Assembly: GCA_044433415.1 (NCBI GenBank)
Contig: JAWXTP010000121.1
Location: forward strand, 1 to 9,338
DNA from: JAWXTP01 sp044433415
GTDB lineage: Bacteria; Bacteroidota; Bacteroidia; Bacteroidales; Rikenellaceae
Length of the DNA stretch: 9,338 bases
Reading direction: 5' to 3'
Both the position numbers and the translations under genes were made by a program. The notes beneath the pieces were generated by a model that ran no database searches, had not been told where the DNA came from, and worked only from the letters and a program-made list of their open reading frames with translations. Below, one piece after another: positions 1 to 6,345 of this stretch (position 1 is the first letter of the stretch; each line of letters begins with the position of its first letter).

Positions 1-552
1 CTCTAGGGTATCCATAAGATAGTTCCAGTGAGCCTCATTGATATCACCTGTTACACCTATGACATCACGATATTTACGTAAGTCACGAACGTAACCACCA
101 AGCTGCACTTGCGACATGAAGTCTATATGATAACTATTTACAGGAGGTGTTCCTACAGATAAGTCATGAGAATCCTTAATGTTGCTTAATATTTTCTTTA
201 ACTCAGGAACAGTGCCATCAGTGTCAAGAAGAAAGTCTATCTTCTTCACAAAGTTACGACGACGCGCACTAAGCTCAAATGCCTTAGAGTTGCTATGAGG
301 AATAAGCATAAGAGATACATGCTGATATCCTGGGATATCCTCACGGAATTTCATTAAGTATCTACTTATCTCAGCTTGCTGTCTTGCAGGGTCGTTAGGT
401 TCGTCCATGCAAAGAGCTACAAAACTTGTAAGATTGTCAAAAATGTGACGTGGTAAAAAAATCTCTGCACGTTGACCCAACGATTCATAGAGATTCAGTA
501 ACTGCGAGGCCTCTTTACTAAGAAAAGCCTTAGGCTGTCCGTTGATTTTCAT
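1..552 (-). CDS. Hypothetical protein, C-terminus cut by window edge
   Basis: Reading the minus strand from an ATG at 552 gives 184 uninterrupted codons that run off the left edge. The protein starts MKINGQPKAFLSKEASQLL and continues as a mostly helical, charged sequence with no signal peptide, membrane segment or motif that I recognise, so it is probably cytoplasmic. Visible landmarks are an Arg-rich patch (SARRRNFVKK, about residues 94-103) and a GGYVRDLRKYRD segment around 151-162. The long open frame, the plain codon use and a TAnnTTTG-type promoter box about 95 bases upstream support a real gene. It is divergent from the S46 peptidase, with a 415-base gap, so co-transcription is excluded. 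I cannot assign a function. Confidence 0.75.
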   Translation of the reverse strand, partial: MKINGQPKAFLSKEASQLLNLYESLGQRAEIFLPRHIFDNLTSFVALCMDEPNDPARQQAEISRYLMKFREDIPGYQHVSLMLIPHSNSKAFELSARRRNFVKKIDFLLDTDGTVPELKKILSNIKDSHDLSVGTPPVNSYHIDFMSQVQLGGYVRDLRKYRDVIGVTGDINEAHWNYLMDTLE

Positions 553-646
553 TTTTTGATATATATTTATTTTTACTTATCTTGTTAATACATAGGTTCT
601 TATTTTAAATCTATGTGTTGTATTGTTATTTCAATAACATAAAACG

Positions 647-677
647 CAAAAATACACTTTTTTTTAGACAAATACAA
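647..677 (-). promoter_or_regulatory. Candidate Bacteroidetes-type promoter for the left-edge gene
   Basis: On the minus strand TATTTTTG (654-647) matches the Bacteroidetes -7 consensus TAnnTTTG. A TTG lies at 677-675, 20 bases upstream, which is the usual -33 spacing. Transcription would begin near 640, giving a leader of roughly 90 bases before the ATG at 552. AT-rich DNA produces such matches by chance, so this is only moderately supported. Confidence 0.45.
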
Positions 678-844
678 GAATATCAGGTAAAATATCTTTT
701 CTTAAAATAGTTATATTTCGCAAAGGTTTTATTAAAAAACTAACCAAAGGTAAGTAATAAAAATGAAAATTTATATAGAATGTTGGAAATTTAACAAATT
801 AGATGCAGCTTGTTTAATGATACATAGAAATTAAAAGTTATCGC

Positions 845-882
845 GTCCCGTTTGTCTCAATGTCCCATCTGTCCCGTTGTCC
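845..882. repeat. Degenerate GTCCC tandem repeat
   Basis: Four and a half units of 8-9 bases follow one another: GTCCCGTTT, GTCTCAAT, GTCCCATCT, GTCCCGTT, GTCC. The stretch stands out as GC-rich against a very AT-rich background and ends 8 bases before the -33 box of the peptidase promoter. It could be a binding array for a regulator or a simple intergenic repeat; the sequence alone does not decide. Confidence 0.55.
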
Positions 883-890
883 TAAATTCT

Positions 891-922
891 TTTGGAATTT
901 TACGGAATTTTTCATATTTTTG
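891..922 (+). promoter_or_regulatory. Candidate promoter of the S46 peptidase gene
   Basis: TTTG at 891-894 is followed after exactly 20 bases by TATTTTTG at 915-922, matching the Bacteroidetes sigma-ABfr pattern TTTG-(19-21)-TAnnTTTG. A start of transcription near 929 would give a leader of about 40 bases rich in A, without a Shine-Dalgarno site, as is usual in this phylum. Both boxes and the spacing fit, so this is the best promoter call in the window. Confidence 0.6.
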
Positions 923-967
923 TGAAATGCTTGAAAAAAATTACAAAAAACTATAAATAAAACTAAA

Positions 968-3100
968 ATGAAAAAACTTATTTTATCCGTTTTAGCTCTT
1001 ATCACACTAGTTTCTTCAGCTAAGGCTGATGAAGGTATGTGGCTTCTTCACCTATTGAAGGACAAAAACTTTGCAGATATGCAAGCGAAAGGGTTAAAAC
1101 TTGAAGCTGAAGACATCTACAGCGTAAACAATGCTAGCTTAAAAGATGCTATCGCCATTTTTGGTGGTGGCTGTACTAGTGAGCTCGTCTCTCCTCAGGG
1201 GCTTCTTCTTACAAATCACCACTGTGGTTACGGTGCTATCCAACAACACAGTAGTGTAGAGAATGATTACCTGACAAATGGTTTCTGGGCTATGAACCAA
1301 CAAGAAGAAATTCCTACTCCAGGACTTACAGTAACTTTTATAGACAAAATCACTGACGTTACTGATCAAATTAATGCGAAGCTAGGCACTCCAAAAAATG
1401 AGGCTGAGAGAAACTCTAAGATTGCAGAAATCATAGATCAAATCATTGAAGAAAACAAATCTTCAGATGAGGCTTATTACTCTATAATAAAAAGTTTCTT
1501 TGGTGGTAATCAGTTTATCATGTTTGATATGATACGCTACAGCGATATCAGAATGGTAGGTGCTCCACCTTCATCTATAGGTAAATTTGGTGGTGACACA
1601 GACAACTGGATGTGGCCTCGTCACACTGGGGACTTCTCTATGTTCCGTGTGTATACAGACAAAGATGGCAAGCCTGCAAAATATGACAAAGACAACATAC
1701 CTATGCAGTCAAAAAAATACCTTCCTATCTCTACAAAAGGCGTTAAAGAAGGTGACTTCACTATGATATTAGGTTTCCCAGGTAGCACTAGTCGTTATAT
1801 GACTTCTTATGAGGTGAACGAAAGATTGACTAACATAAACCCTATCATGATCAAAGTTCGTGGTCTTCGCCAAGATGTGTTAATGGAGGACATGAAAGCT
1901 GATAACGAAATTAATATCAAATATGCCAATAAATACTCTAGCAGCTCTAACTACTGGAAAAACTCTATAGGCATGAATAAGGGTATTGAAAACCTTAATG
2001 TGGCAGGTGAGAAAGCTAAAATTGAAGAACGCTTCCTAGCGTGGGTAGAGGCTGACTCTGCAAGAATAGCAGAATATGGTAACGCACTTCCTCTTATTAA
2101 AAAAGCTGTAGAAAAACGTATGCCTTTAAACCATGTTATAAGCTATACACGTGAGGCTCTTTGGACAGGTGTAGAACTAATACCTCTAGCGCACTCTTAC
2201 ACTCAATTAGCTATAGAATTAGACAGAAAAGAAAAAGGATTAGACAACAAGGCAGACAGCCTAATAGAGAGCTCTAAAGTGTCTCTAAAAGCATTCTACA
2301 AAAACTATAGCCCTTCGACAGATCGCAAGTCTGCAAAAGCTATGTTTAAAGTATTTATGGAAGATGTGTCTCCTATCTACCGCCCTACATATTTTGCTCA
2401 GGTAGAACCTATGGGTGCTGAGAAAGCTGTAGATTACTTATATGATAACACTATCTTTGCTACAGAAGAGAAATTAACTAGCTTCTTAGAGAATCCTTGC
2501 GCTAAGGTGATAGGTAATGACCCTATGATAGCTCTAGCACGTTCTACATATACAGCGGGGACAGAAATGAGAAATACAGTAGATAAGTATAGCAACATGG
2601 CTGCTGAGGGACATAGACTATACGTTAAGGGATATACTGAGATGGATAAGGATGTTAAAGCATTCTACCCAGATGCTAACTTTACAATGCGTGTGACTTA
2701 TGGTAATGTGCTTCCATATTTGGATTATGACTACACTACATCACTTAGCGGTGTGTTGAAGAAAGAAGATCCTAACAACCCTTATGAGTTTACTGTAGAG
2801 CCAAAACTTAAGGAGCTTTACAAAAAGAAAGACTTTGGTAAGTATGGTAAGAAGGATGTCACTGTAGCGTTTATCTCTAATAATGATATTACTGGAGGTA
2901 ACTCTGGTAGCCCTGTGATTAATGGTAAGGGTGAGCTTGTGGGTATCGCATTTGATGGTAACTGGGAAGCTATGAGCGGTGATATCGCTTTTGAACCTGA
3001 ATTACAAAGAACTATATCTGTTGATATACGTTATGTACTATTTGTAATTGACAAGTATGCAGGGGCGTCACACTTAATAAAAGAAATGACCATTAACTAG
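968..3100 (+). CDS. dpp7: S46-family dipeptidyl-peptidase, DPP7-like
   Basis: A secreted serine exopeptidase that removes dipeptides from the free N-terminus of oligopeptides, probably in the periplasm. Residues 1-20 form a signal peptide ending SSAKA before DEGMW. The catalytic triad can be read as His85 (TNHHCGYG), Asp222 (RHTGDF) and Ser646 (GGNSGSPV), spaced as in characterised S46 enzymes. The N-terminus-anchoring residues also appear to be present: Asn213-Trp214 (DNWMWP), Asn328 and Asp663. The position that is Arg in Asp/Glu-specific DPP11 is Gly664 here (AFDGNW), which points to DPP7-type preference for hydrophobic P1 residues. The length of 710 residues is normal for the family, and the gene is intact. 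It stands alone: divergent from the gene on its left and convergent with the kinase-like gene on its right. The family and triad are firm; the DPP7 specificity is inferred from one position. Confidence 0.95.
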   Translation: MKKLILSVLALITLVSSAKADEGMWLLHLLKDKNFADMQAKGLKLEAEDIYSVNNASLKDAIAIFGGGCTSELVSPQGLLLTNHHCGYGAIQQHSSVENDYLTNGFWAMNQQEEIPTPGLTVTFIDKITDVTDQINAKLGTPKNEAERNSKIAEIIDQIIEENKSSDEAYYSIIKSFFGGNQFIMFDMIRYSDIRMVGAPPSSIGKFGGDTDNWMWPRHTGDFSMFRVYTDKDGKPAKYDKDNIPMQSKKYLPISTKGVKEGDFTMILGFPGSTSRYMTSYEVNERLTNINPIMIKVRGLRQDVLMEDMKADNEINIKYANKYSSSSNYWKNSIGMNKGIENLNVAGEKAKIEERFLAWVEADSARIAEYGNALPLIKKAVEKRMPLNHVISYTREALWTGVELIPLAHSYTQLAIELDRKEKGLDNKADSLIESSKVSLKAFYKNYSPSTDRKSAKAMFKVFMEDVSPIYRPTYFAQVEPMGAEKAVDYLYDNTIFATEEKLTSFLENPCAKVIGNDPMIALARSTYTAGTEMRNTVDKYSNMAAEGHRLYVKGYTEMDKDVKAFYPDANFTMRVTYGNVLPYLDYDYTTSLSGVLKKEDPNNPYEFTVEPKLKELYKKKDFGKYGKKDVTVAFISNNDITGGNSGSPVINGKGELVGIAFDGNWEAMSGDIAFEPELQRTISVDIRYVLFVIDKYAGASHLIKEMTIN

Positions 3101-3129
3101 ATTGTTTTTGTGTCGGTGGCTTAGTGAAG

Positions 3130-3415
3130 GCTTTTCCCAATAACGGCTCATCTTTGCGACCTTTTTTAAAGTTTCAATGCTCACAGCCGTCGAGGCTGCT
3201 CCGCTTAAAACTTCAAAAAACGCCGCAAATCAAGGGAGGCTCTAATAGCTATGCTTTAAACGATTTCGAATTTTAAAGCCTTAGGTTTTGATTTTATAAA
3301 ATAAGCCATAGCGGTTCCTATGGCGCATTTTATAAAATTAAAAGATGAGGCTTTAAAATTTGAAAGCGTTAAAGCATAGCTGTTAGAGATTCCCTAGACC
3401 ATTCTTGGAAAAAGC
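3130..3415. repeat. Three-branched inverted-repeat element
   Basis: A closing stem pairs 3130-3146 with 3399-3415 (14 of 17 positions identical as an inverted repeat; two of the three differences become G-U pairs on one RNA strand). Inside it lie two large branches. Branch 1 is the imperfect hairpin 3153-3229, with a CAGCC/GGCTG stem at its tip (3184-3188 with 3194-3198). Branch 2 is the long palindrome 3233-3395. No open frame is supported inside. The element starts 30 bases after the peptidase stop codon. It could be a folded RNA, a non-autonomous mobile element of the MITE kind, or a relic of one. I see no clear target-site duplication. Confidence 0.65.
3233..3395. repeat. 163-base palindrome with two nested stems
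   Basis: The outer arms 3233-3280 and 3349-3395 match as inverted repeats at about 42 of 48 positions, with one single-base gap. The inner arms 3291-3311 and 3318-3338 match at 19 of 21 positions around the six-base loop CGGTTC. Each inner arm also contains the self-complementary 12-mer ATTTTATAAAAT. This is far longer than an ordinary intrinsic terminator hairpin and has no adjoining T-run. Confidence 0.8.
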
Positions 3416-3440
3416 GGACAACCGTGGACGCTAAATTTTT

Positions 3441-3473
3441 AAATCCCATGTAGCATCGAGCTACATGGGATTT
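3441..3473. terminator. Strong hairpin, likely (bidirectional) terminator
   Basis: A perfect 14-base stem (AAATCCCATGTAGC, 3441-3454, with 3460-3473) closes a five-base loop ATCGA. On the plus strand it is followed by TTTGCTTTTT, so it suits termination of transcripts from the peptidase side. On the minus strand the stem is followed by a T-rich AAAAATTTAG-type run, so it may also stop transcripts coming from the kinase-like gene. It lies 340 bases beyond the peptidase stop, so the three-branched element would be part of a read-through 3' end. Confidence 0.65.
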
Positions 3474-3540
3474 GCTTTTTAAAATAGTTGCCTGGGTCAA
3501 AGCTGGGTCGAACTGGGTCAAGGCTGGGTCAAGCTGGGTC

Positions 3541-3557
3541 GCGACAAGCGACTGAAT
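3541..3557 (+). repeat. Core repeat, copy 1
   Basis: GCGACAAGCGACTGAAT on the plus strand, directly after the last CTGGGTC unit. It matches the family core GCGACAAGCGACTAAAT at 16 of 17 positions. It is overlapped by the self-complementary octamer GTCGCGAC (3538-3545). Confidence 0.7.
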
Positions 3558-3595
3558 ATTATTAAAAACAATTACAAAATATTATTACTATAATC

Positions 3596-3612
3596 ATTCA
3601 ATTGCTTGTCGC
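3596..3612 (-). repeat. Core repeat, copy 2 (diverged)
   Basis: On the minus strand the sequence reads GCGACAAGCAATTGAAT: the first nine bases are as in copy 1 and the middle has drifted. It is the mirror partner of copy 1 in the inverted repeat and is followed outward (on the plus strand) by the GACCCTG / TTGACCCAG array remnant. Confidence 0.6.
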
Positions 3613-3672
3613 GACCCTGCTTGACCCAGGCAACTTTATCAGGACTCAGCAGTACTATCTTTACGTAATAAC

Positions 3673-3689
3673 ATTTAGTCGCTTGTCGC
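3673..3689 (-). repeat. Core repeat, copy 3
   Basis: Plus-strand ATTTAGTCGCTTGTCGC, i.e. GCGACAAGCGACTAAAT on the minus strand, taken here as the reference copy. One base separates it from the heptamer array that runs into the end of the kinase-like gene. Confidence 0.7.
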
Positions 3690-3690
3690 A

Positions 3691-3739
3691 CCTATCACCT
3701 ATCACCTACAAGCTAACACCTACAACCTACCCTCTAACA
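3691..3739. repeat. Degenerate heptamer array at the 3' end of the kinase-like gene
   Basis: Seven consecutive heptamers can be read: CCTATCA, CCTATCA, CCTACAA, GCTAACA, CCTACAA, CCTACCC, TCTAACA. The array overlaps the coding region by 20 bases, so on the minus strand it supplies the TAG stop (3722-3720) and most of the last codons (reading EGRL). The overlap suggests that the array invaded or grew into the end of the gene. Confidence 0.65.
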
Positions 3740-6140
3740 GCGCTTTAACCTCGTTATACAATTTATTATCTTCTGAGATAGTTATCGTCTTTAATGATGT
3801 GCAGTTGGTGAAAGCGTATTCTCCCATAGTAGTTACAGAGTTGGGAATAGTGACAGATTCTAAGTTAGAACAATTCAAAAAGGCACATCCCCCTATGTGT
3901 GTTACGGAATTAGGTATATTAACACTGCCTTTCACTTCTGATTGTAACGAACTTATAACCTTGGTTTTCTCGCGGTCGTAAAGAATGCCCCTCTCTAATA
4001 TGTAATTAGTGCCGCTTATATCAACATGCTCAGACCTTAAATTAGGACAATAACTAAAAACACCATCACCTATAGATATTACGGAACTAGGTATAATCAT
4101 CTTTTTTAGCTTTTCACAGCCTAAAAACGAGTAATCACCTATGGACGTTATAAACTCAGGTAAGGTTATAGAAGACAAACTAGTACAATTATAAAATGAG
4201 TTTTCTCCTAGAGAGGTTAAGCTATTAGGCAGCTTCAAAAATCTTAATTTATAACATCGTGAGAAAGCATGTTCTTCTATAGAAGTTAAACCCTCGTGCA
4301 TAGTAATAGATGCTAGATTTGTGCACCACGCAAAAGCCTTAGCACTAATAGTAGTCAGTGATTTAGATAGAGTTACATCGCTTAGCACTGAACAATTAGA
4401 AAATACTCCAACACCTAGAGAGGTTACGGAGTTGGGAATGGTGATGTCATATAAGCTCGTACACCGCGAAAAAGCATAAGCCTCTATGCGCTTTACGGAG
4501 TTGGGAATAACAACTGTATTTAACCATGCACAGCTATAAAAAGCACTAAGCCCTATGCTAGTTACCGAGTTAGGAATAGTAATTTTCATTAATTGTGAAC
4601 AACCACAAAAAGCACTATTTCCTATGTATGTTACCTCATCAAAAATATCTACAGAAACCAATTTACTACAATAACAAAAAGTAAAATCTTCTATAGAAGT
4701 CAAAGATTGCGGTAAGGTGATACTCCTCAAATTTGCACAGCCGTAAAAGACACTATTGCCTATATGCGTTATAAAATTAGGTAACTTTATGTTAAGTAAA
4801 TTATAACAATTGTAGAAGGCACTATTACCTATGGTTGTTACAGAACTAGGAATCCTAATACTATGTAAATTATCACAGTAACAAAAGGCATCATTACCTA
4901 TAGAAGTTATGGAACTAGGTAATATCACAGATTCTAAGTTAGAACAACTGTAAAAGGCACTATCCGCAATTAATGTATACTTGTCGGGCACTGTTAATTC
5001 ACTTGGTGAACCTAGAGCCTCATAATCCGCCCTTGTAAAAGGTCTGTCCCCAGAATTGAAAAATACTATAAATAACAAAATGGAAACTAGCGAAAATAGT
5101 ATAACAAAATCCGTGAGCCTTTTATGTTTGCTAAATATCCCAATAATTAAAGAAACCGCTGATATCATAGTGACTTTAATTCTCTTGCTCCATTTCTGAG
5201 CTTTCTGTTTTGCTTGTTTCTTAAAGCTATTGCGCTCTTTAAAAACCTTAGGCTCTCTTGCTTTCTTCGTAACAACCAACCCGTTTAAGACCTCTGAGAA
5301 CTCTTTTATATTCTGGGGTCTATCTTTACGCTTGGGTTGCATAACAGCATTAATTATTGCGCTTGCTGTAGCAGAAACATCCTTAGGAAGCGTTGGTAAA
5401 CCTTGCTCATATACTTCTAGAGCATGGGGCGGAGTGTTGGCTGTAATTAATTTATAAAATACTGCTCCTAGAGAGTAAATATCCGTAGAAAAAGAGAAGC
5501 CTTCCTTGTTGATATACTGCTCTAGGGGAATGTAAGCTGTATTTTCTTGTGTTAGAGTTTCCGTATAATTTTGATTGGTAAAGCCAAAGTCTGTTAGCAC
5601 TGCAACTCCACCTTCAATAATAAGGATGTTGCTAGGTTTGATATTTAGGTGGTTTATGTTCTTGCTGTGAAGATAGTCTAAGGCACCTGCAACCTGTTTA
5701 ATGTAACACCTTGCTTCTATTTCATCTAGTGCCCCACATTGAGCTACATATTTTTCTAGCGAGCCTCCTTCTATGTATTCCGTAACTTGATATGCTGTAT
5801 TGTTTTCTTCAAATATTTCCAGCACCTTGATAATATGGTCATGGTCTAATTCAGAAACCGTTTGAGCTTTAGATATAAATTGTAATTTATTCTCCTCTAT
5901 AAGGGCTTTATTCCCCACAGGAGACACTAATACGCATGAAGTATGAGCATCACGACAACAGTGTTCTTTCATAAAGAACTCTTTAATAACGACTTTTATA
6001 TTAGTCTTCAAAACGTCGTTATCTACTTCTATAGTGATTTCATGTTCCGCAAGATAGCATATTCCTAGGTTTCCTTGACCTAAGATTTCCGCTATTCTAT
6101 ATTTGCCCTTATTAAGGGTGAAACCCTGCTTTAATTGCAT
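3720..6140 (-). CDS. Membrane protein: pseudokinase-like domain plus BspA-type leucine-rich repeats
   Basis: This 806-residue protein has three parts. Residues 14-285 show a protein-kinase fold: glycine loop GQGNLG (21-26), Lys53 (VVIK), DFG at 184-186, PLEQY in the APE position, D220 (TDIYSLG) and R274. The catalytic loop reads HLNIKPSN (164-171), so the usual Asp of HRD is Asn166, which suggests a pseudokinase or a very weak enzyme. A Lys/Arg-rich linker (about 291-322) leads to a short hydrophobic stretch (323-336) and a clear membrane helix (345-361). Residues 395-693 are thirteen uninterrupted 23-residue BspA-type repeats (pattern AFxxCxxLxxIxIPxSVTxIG). A longer irregular unit follows (694-752), then one full and one partial repeat. 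With one membrane pass, the repeats would face the periplasm and the kinase fold the cytoplasm, like a receptor; two passes would put both inside. The ATG at 6140 precedes the kinase fold by only about 13 residues, so the start is well placed. The gene is not visibly in an operon. The target is unknown. Confidence 0.9.
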   Translation of the reverse strand: MQLKQGFTLNKGKYRIAEILGQGNLGICYLAEHEITIEVDNDVLKTNIKVVIKEFFMKEHCCRDAHTSCVLVSPVGNKALIEENKLQFISKAQTVSELDHDHIIKVLEIFEENNTAYQVTEYIEGGSLEKYVAQCGALDEIEARCYIKQVAGALDYLHSKNINHLNIKPSNILIIEGGVAVLTDFGFTNQNYTETLTQENTAYIPLEQYINKEGFSFSTDIYSLGAVFYKLITANTPPHALEVYEQGLPTLPKDVSATASAIINAVMQPKRKDRPQNIKEFSEVLNGLVVTKKAREPKVFKERNSFKKQAKQKAQKWSKRIKVTMISAVSLIIGIFSKHKRLTDFVILFSLVSILLFIVFFNSGDRPFTRADYEALGSPSELTVPDKYTLIADSAFYSCSNLESVILPSSITSIGNDAFCYCDNLHSIRIPSSVTTIGNSAFYNCYNLLNIKLPNFITHIGNSVFYGCANLRSITLPQSLTSIEDFTFCYCSKLVSVDIFDEVTYIGNSAFCGCSQLMKITIPNSVTSIGLSAFYSCAWLNTVVIPNSVKRIEAYAFSRCTSLYDITIPNSVTSLGVGVFSNCSVLSDVTLSKSLTTISAKAFAWCTNLASITMHEGLTSIEEHAFSRCYKLRFLKLPNSLTSLGENSFYNCTSLSSITLPEFITSIGDYSFLGCEKLKKMIIPSSVISIGDGVFSYCPNLRSEHVDISGTNYILERGILYDREKTKVISSLQSEVKGSVNIPNSVTHIGGCAFLNCSNLESVTIPNSVTTMGEYAFTNCTSLKTITISEDNKLYNEVKALLEGRL
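4062..4958 (-). repeat. 69-base periodic repeat encoding 13 LRR units
   Basis: Thirteen head-to-tail 69-base units encode the 23-residue repeats of the kinase-like gene without any insertion or deletion. The DNA copies differ widely while the protein pattern is kept, including one Cys at the same position in every unit and an extra Cys in a few (FCYC, FCGC). This argues for an old, selected array rather than recent duplication. Confidence 0.85.
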
Positions 6141-6207
6141 ATCCTGAAATTTTACTTCATTTATAATACGGCTCGTTTTTAATGTGGTATGTTTAAATAT
6201 ATAACGA

Positions 6208-6215
6208 CAAATATA
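6208..6215 (-). promoter_or_regulatory. Candidate -7 box of the kinase-like gene
   Basis: TATATTTG on the minus strand matches TAnnTTTG and lies 68 bases upstream of the ATG at 6140. No TTG lies at the preferred 19-21 base distance; the nearest is about 32 bases away. The call rests on one box in AT-rich DNA. Confidence 0.35.
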
Positions 6216-6254
6216 ATAATTTTTAAGTAAAATAGAAATATTTTTTCCAACAAT

Positions 6255-6271
6255 ATTTAGTCGCTTTGCGC
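6255..6271 (-). repeat. Core repeat, copy 4
   Basis: Plus-strand ATTTAGTCGCTTTGCGC, i.e. GCGCAAAGCGACTAAAT on the minus strand. It matches copy 3 except at two positions and has the same orientation. It abuts the perfect heptamer array directly and lies upstream of the kinase-like gene and downstream of the 117-residue membrane protein gene. Confidence 0.7.
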
Positions 6272-6345
6272 CCTATAACCTATAACCTATAACCTATAAC
6301 CTATAACCTATAACCTATAACCTATAACCTATAACCTATAACCTA
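6272..6345. repeat. Perfect heptamer tandem array (CCTATAA)10
   Basis: Ten exact copies of CCTATAA occupy 6272-6341, followed by a partial CCTA. The partial copy supplies the TAG stop (6345-6343) of the membrane protein gene on the minus strand. Absence of any mismatch means the array is young or kept uniform by copying errors, so its copy number is likely to vary between strains. Every unit carries TAA on the plus strand and TAG on the minus strand. Because 7 is not a multiple of 3, all six reading frames are closed. Confidence 0.95.

Larger units (their letters stand above)
553..967. other. AT-rich divergent intergenic region
   Basis: This 415-base gap separates two divergent genes and contains no convincing coding sequence. 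It is very AT-rich apart from a GTCCC-rich stretch at 845-882. Candidate promoters for the left gene (647-677, minus) and the peptidase gene (891-922, plus) lie near its two ends. A second TAnnTTTG-like box on the minus strand (745-752, TACCTTTG) has no clear upstream TTG partner at the right distance. Confidence 0.6.
3486..3635. repeat. Inverted repeat carrying CTGGGTC arrays
   Basis: Two inverted arms face each other across an AT-rich centre (about 3558-3597). A perfect 15-base outer stem pairs 3486-3500 with 3621-3635, and a perfect 14-base inner stem pairs 3536-3549 with 3604-3617. Between them the left arm holds five CTGGGTC units (starting at 3492, 3503, 3513, 3524 and 3534), while the right arm holds only two units, the inner one altered to CAGGGTC. 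The left arm is therefore longer by three units (32 bases). The inner ends of both arms carry the 17-base core repeat. Confidence 0.8.

Noticed and set aside
763..834. Short frame of 23 codons starting MKIYIECW
   Set aside because: Too short, in AT-rich intergenic DNA, with no supporting start signals or recognisable product.
1139..1369. Minus-strand open frame inside the peptidase gene
   Set aside because: It lies fully inside a firmly identified gene and shows no protein-like pattern.
3233..3395. Palindrome as an ordinary rho-independent terminator
   Set aside because: The arms are far too long and no T-run follows; the hairpin at 3441-3473 fits that role better.
3799..5457. Open frames on the plus strand opposite the kinase-LRR gene
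   Set aside because: They are antisense shadows; their repeated peptides (such as VTELGI) simply mirror the 69-base LRR repeat on the other strand.
6272..6345. Telomere-like or CRISPR repeat
   Set aside because: The units are 7 bases without spacers, which excludes CRISPR, and the array is internal between genes, so a chromosome-end role has no support.
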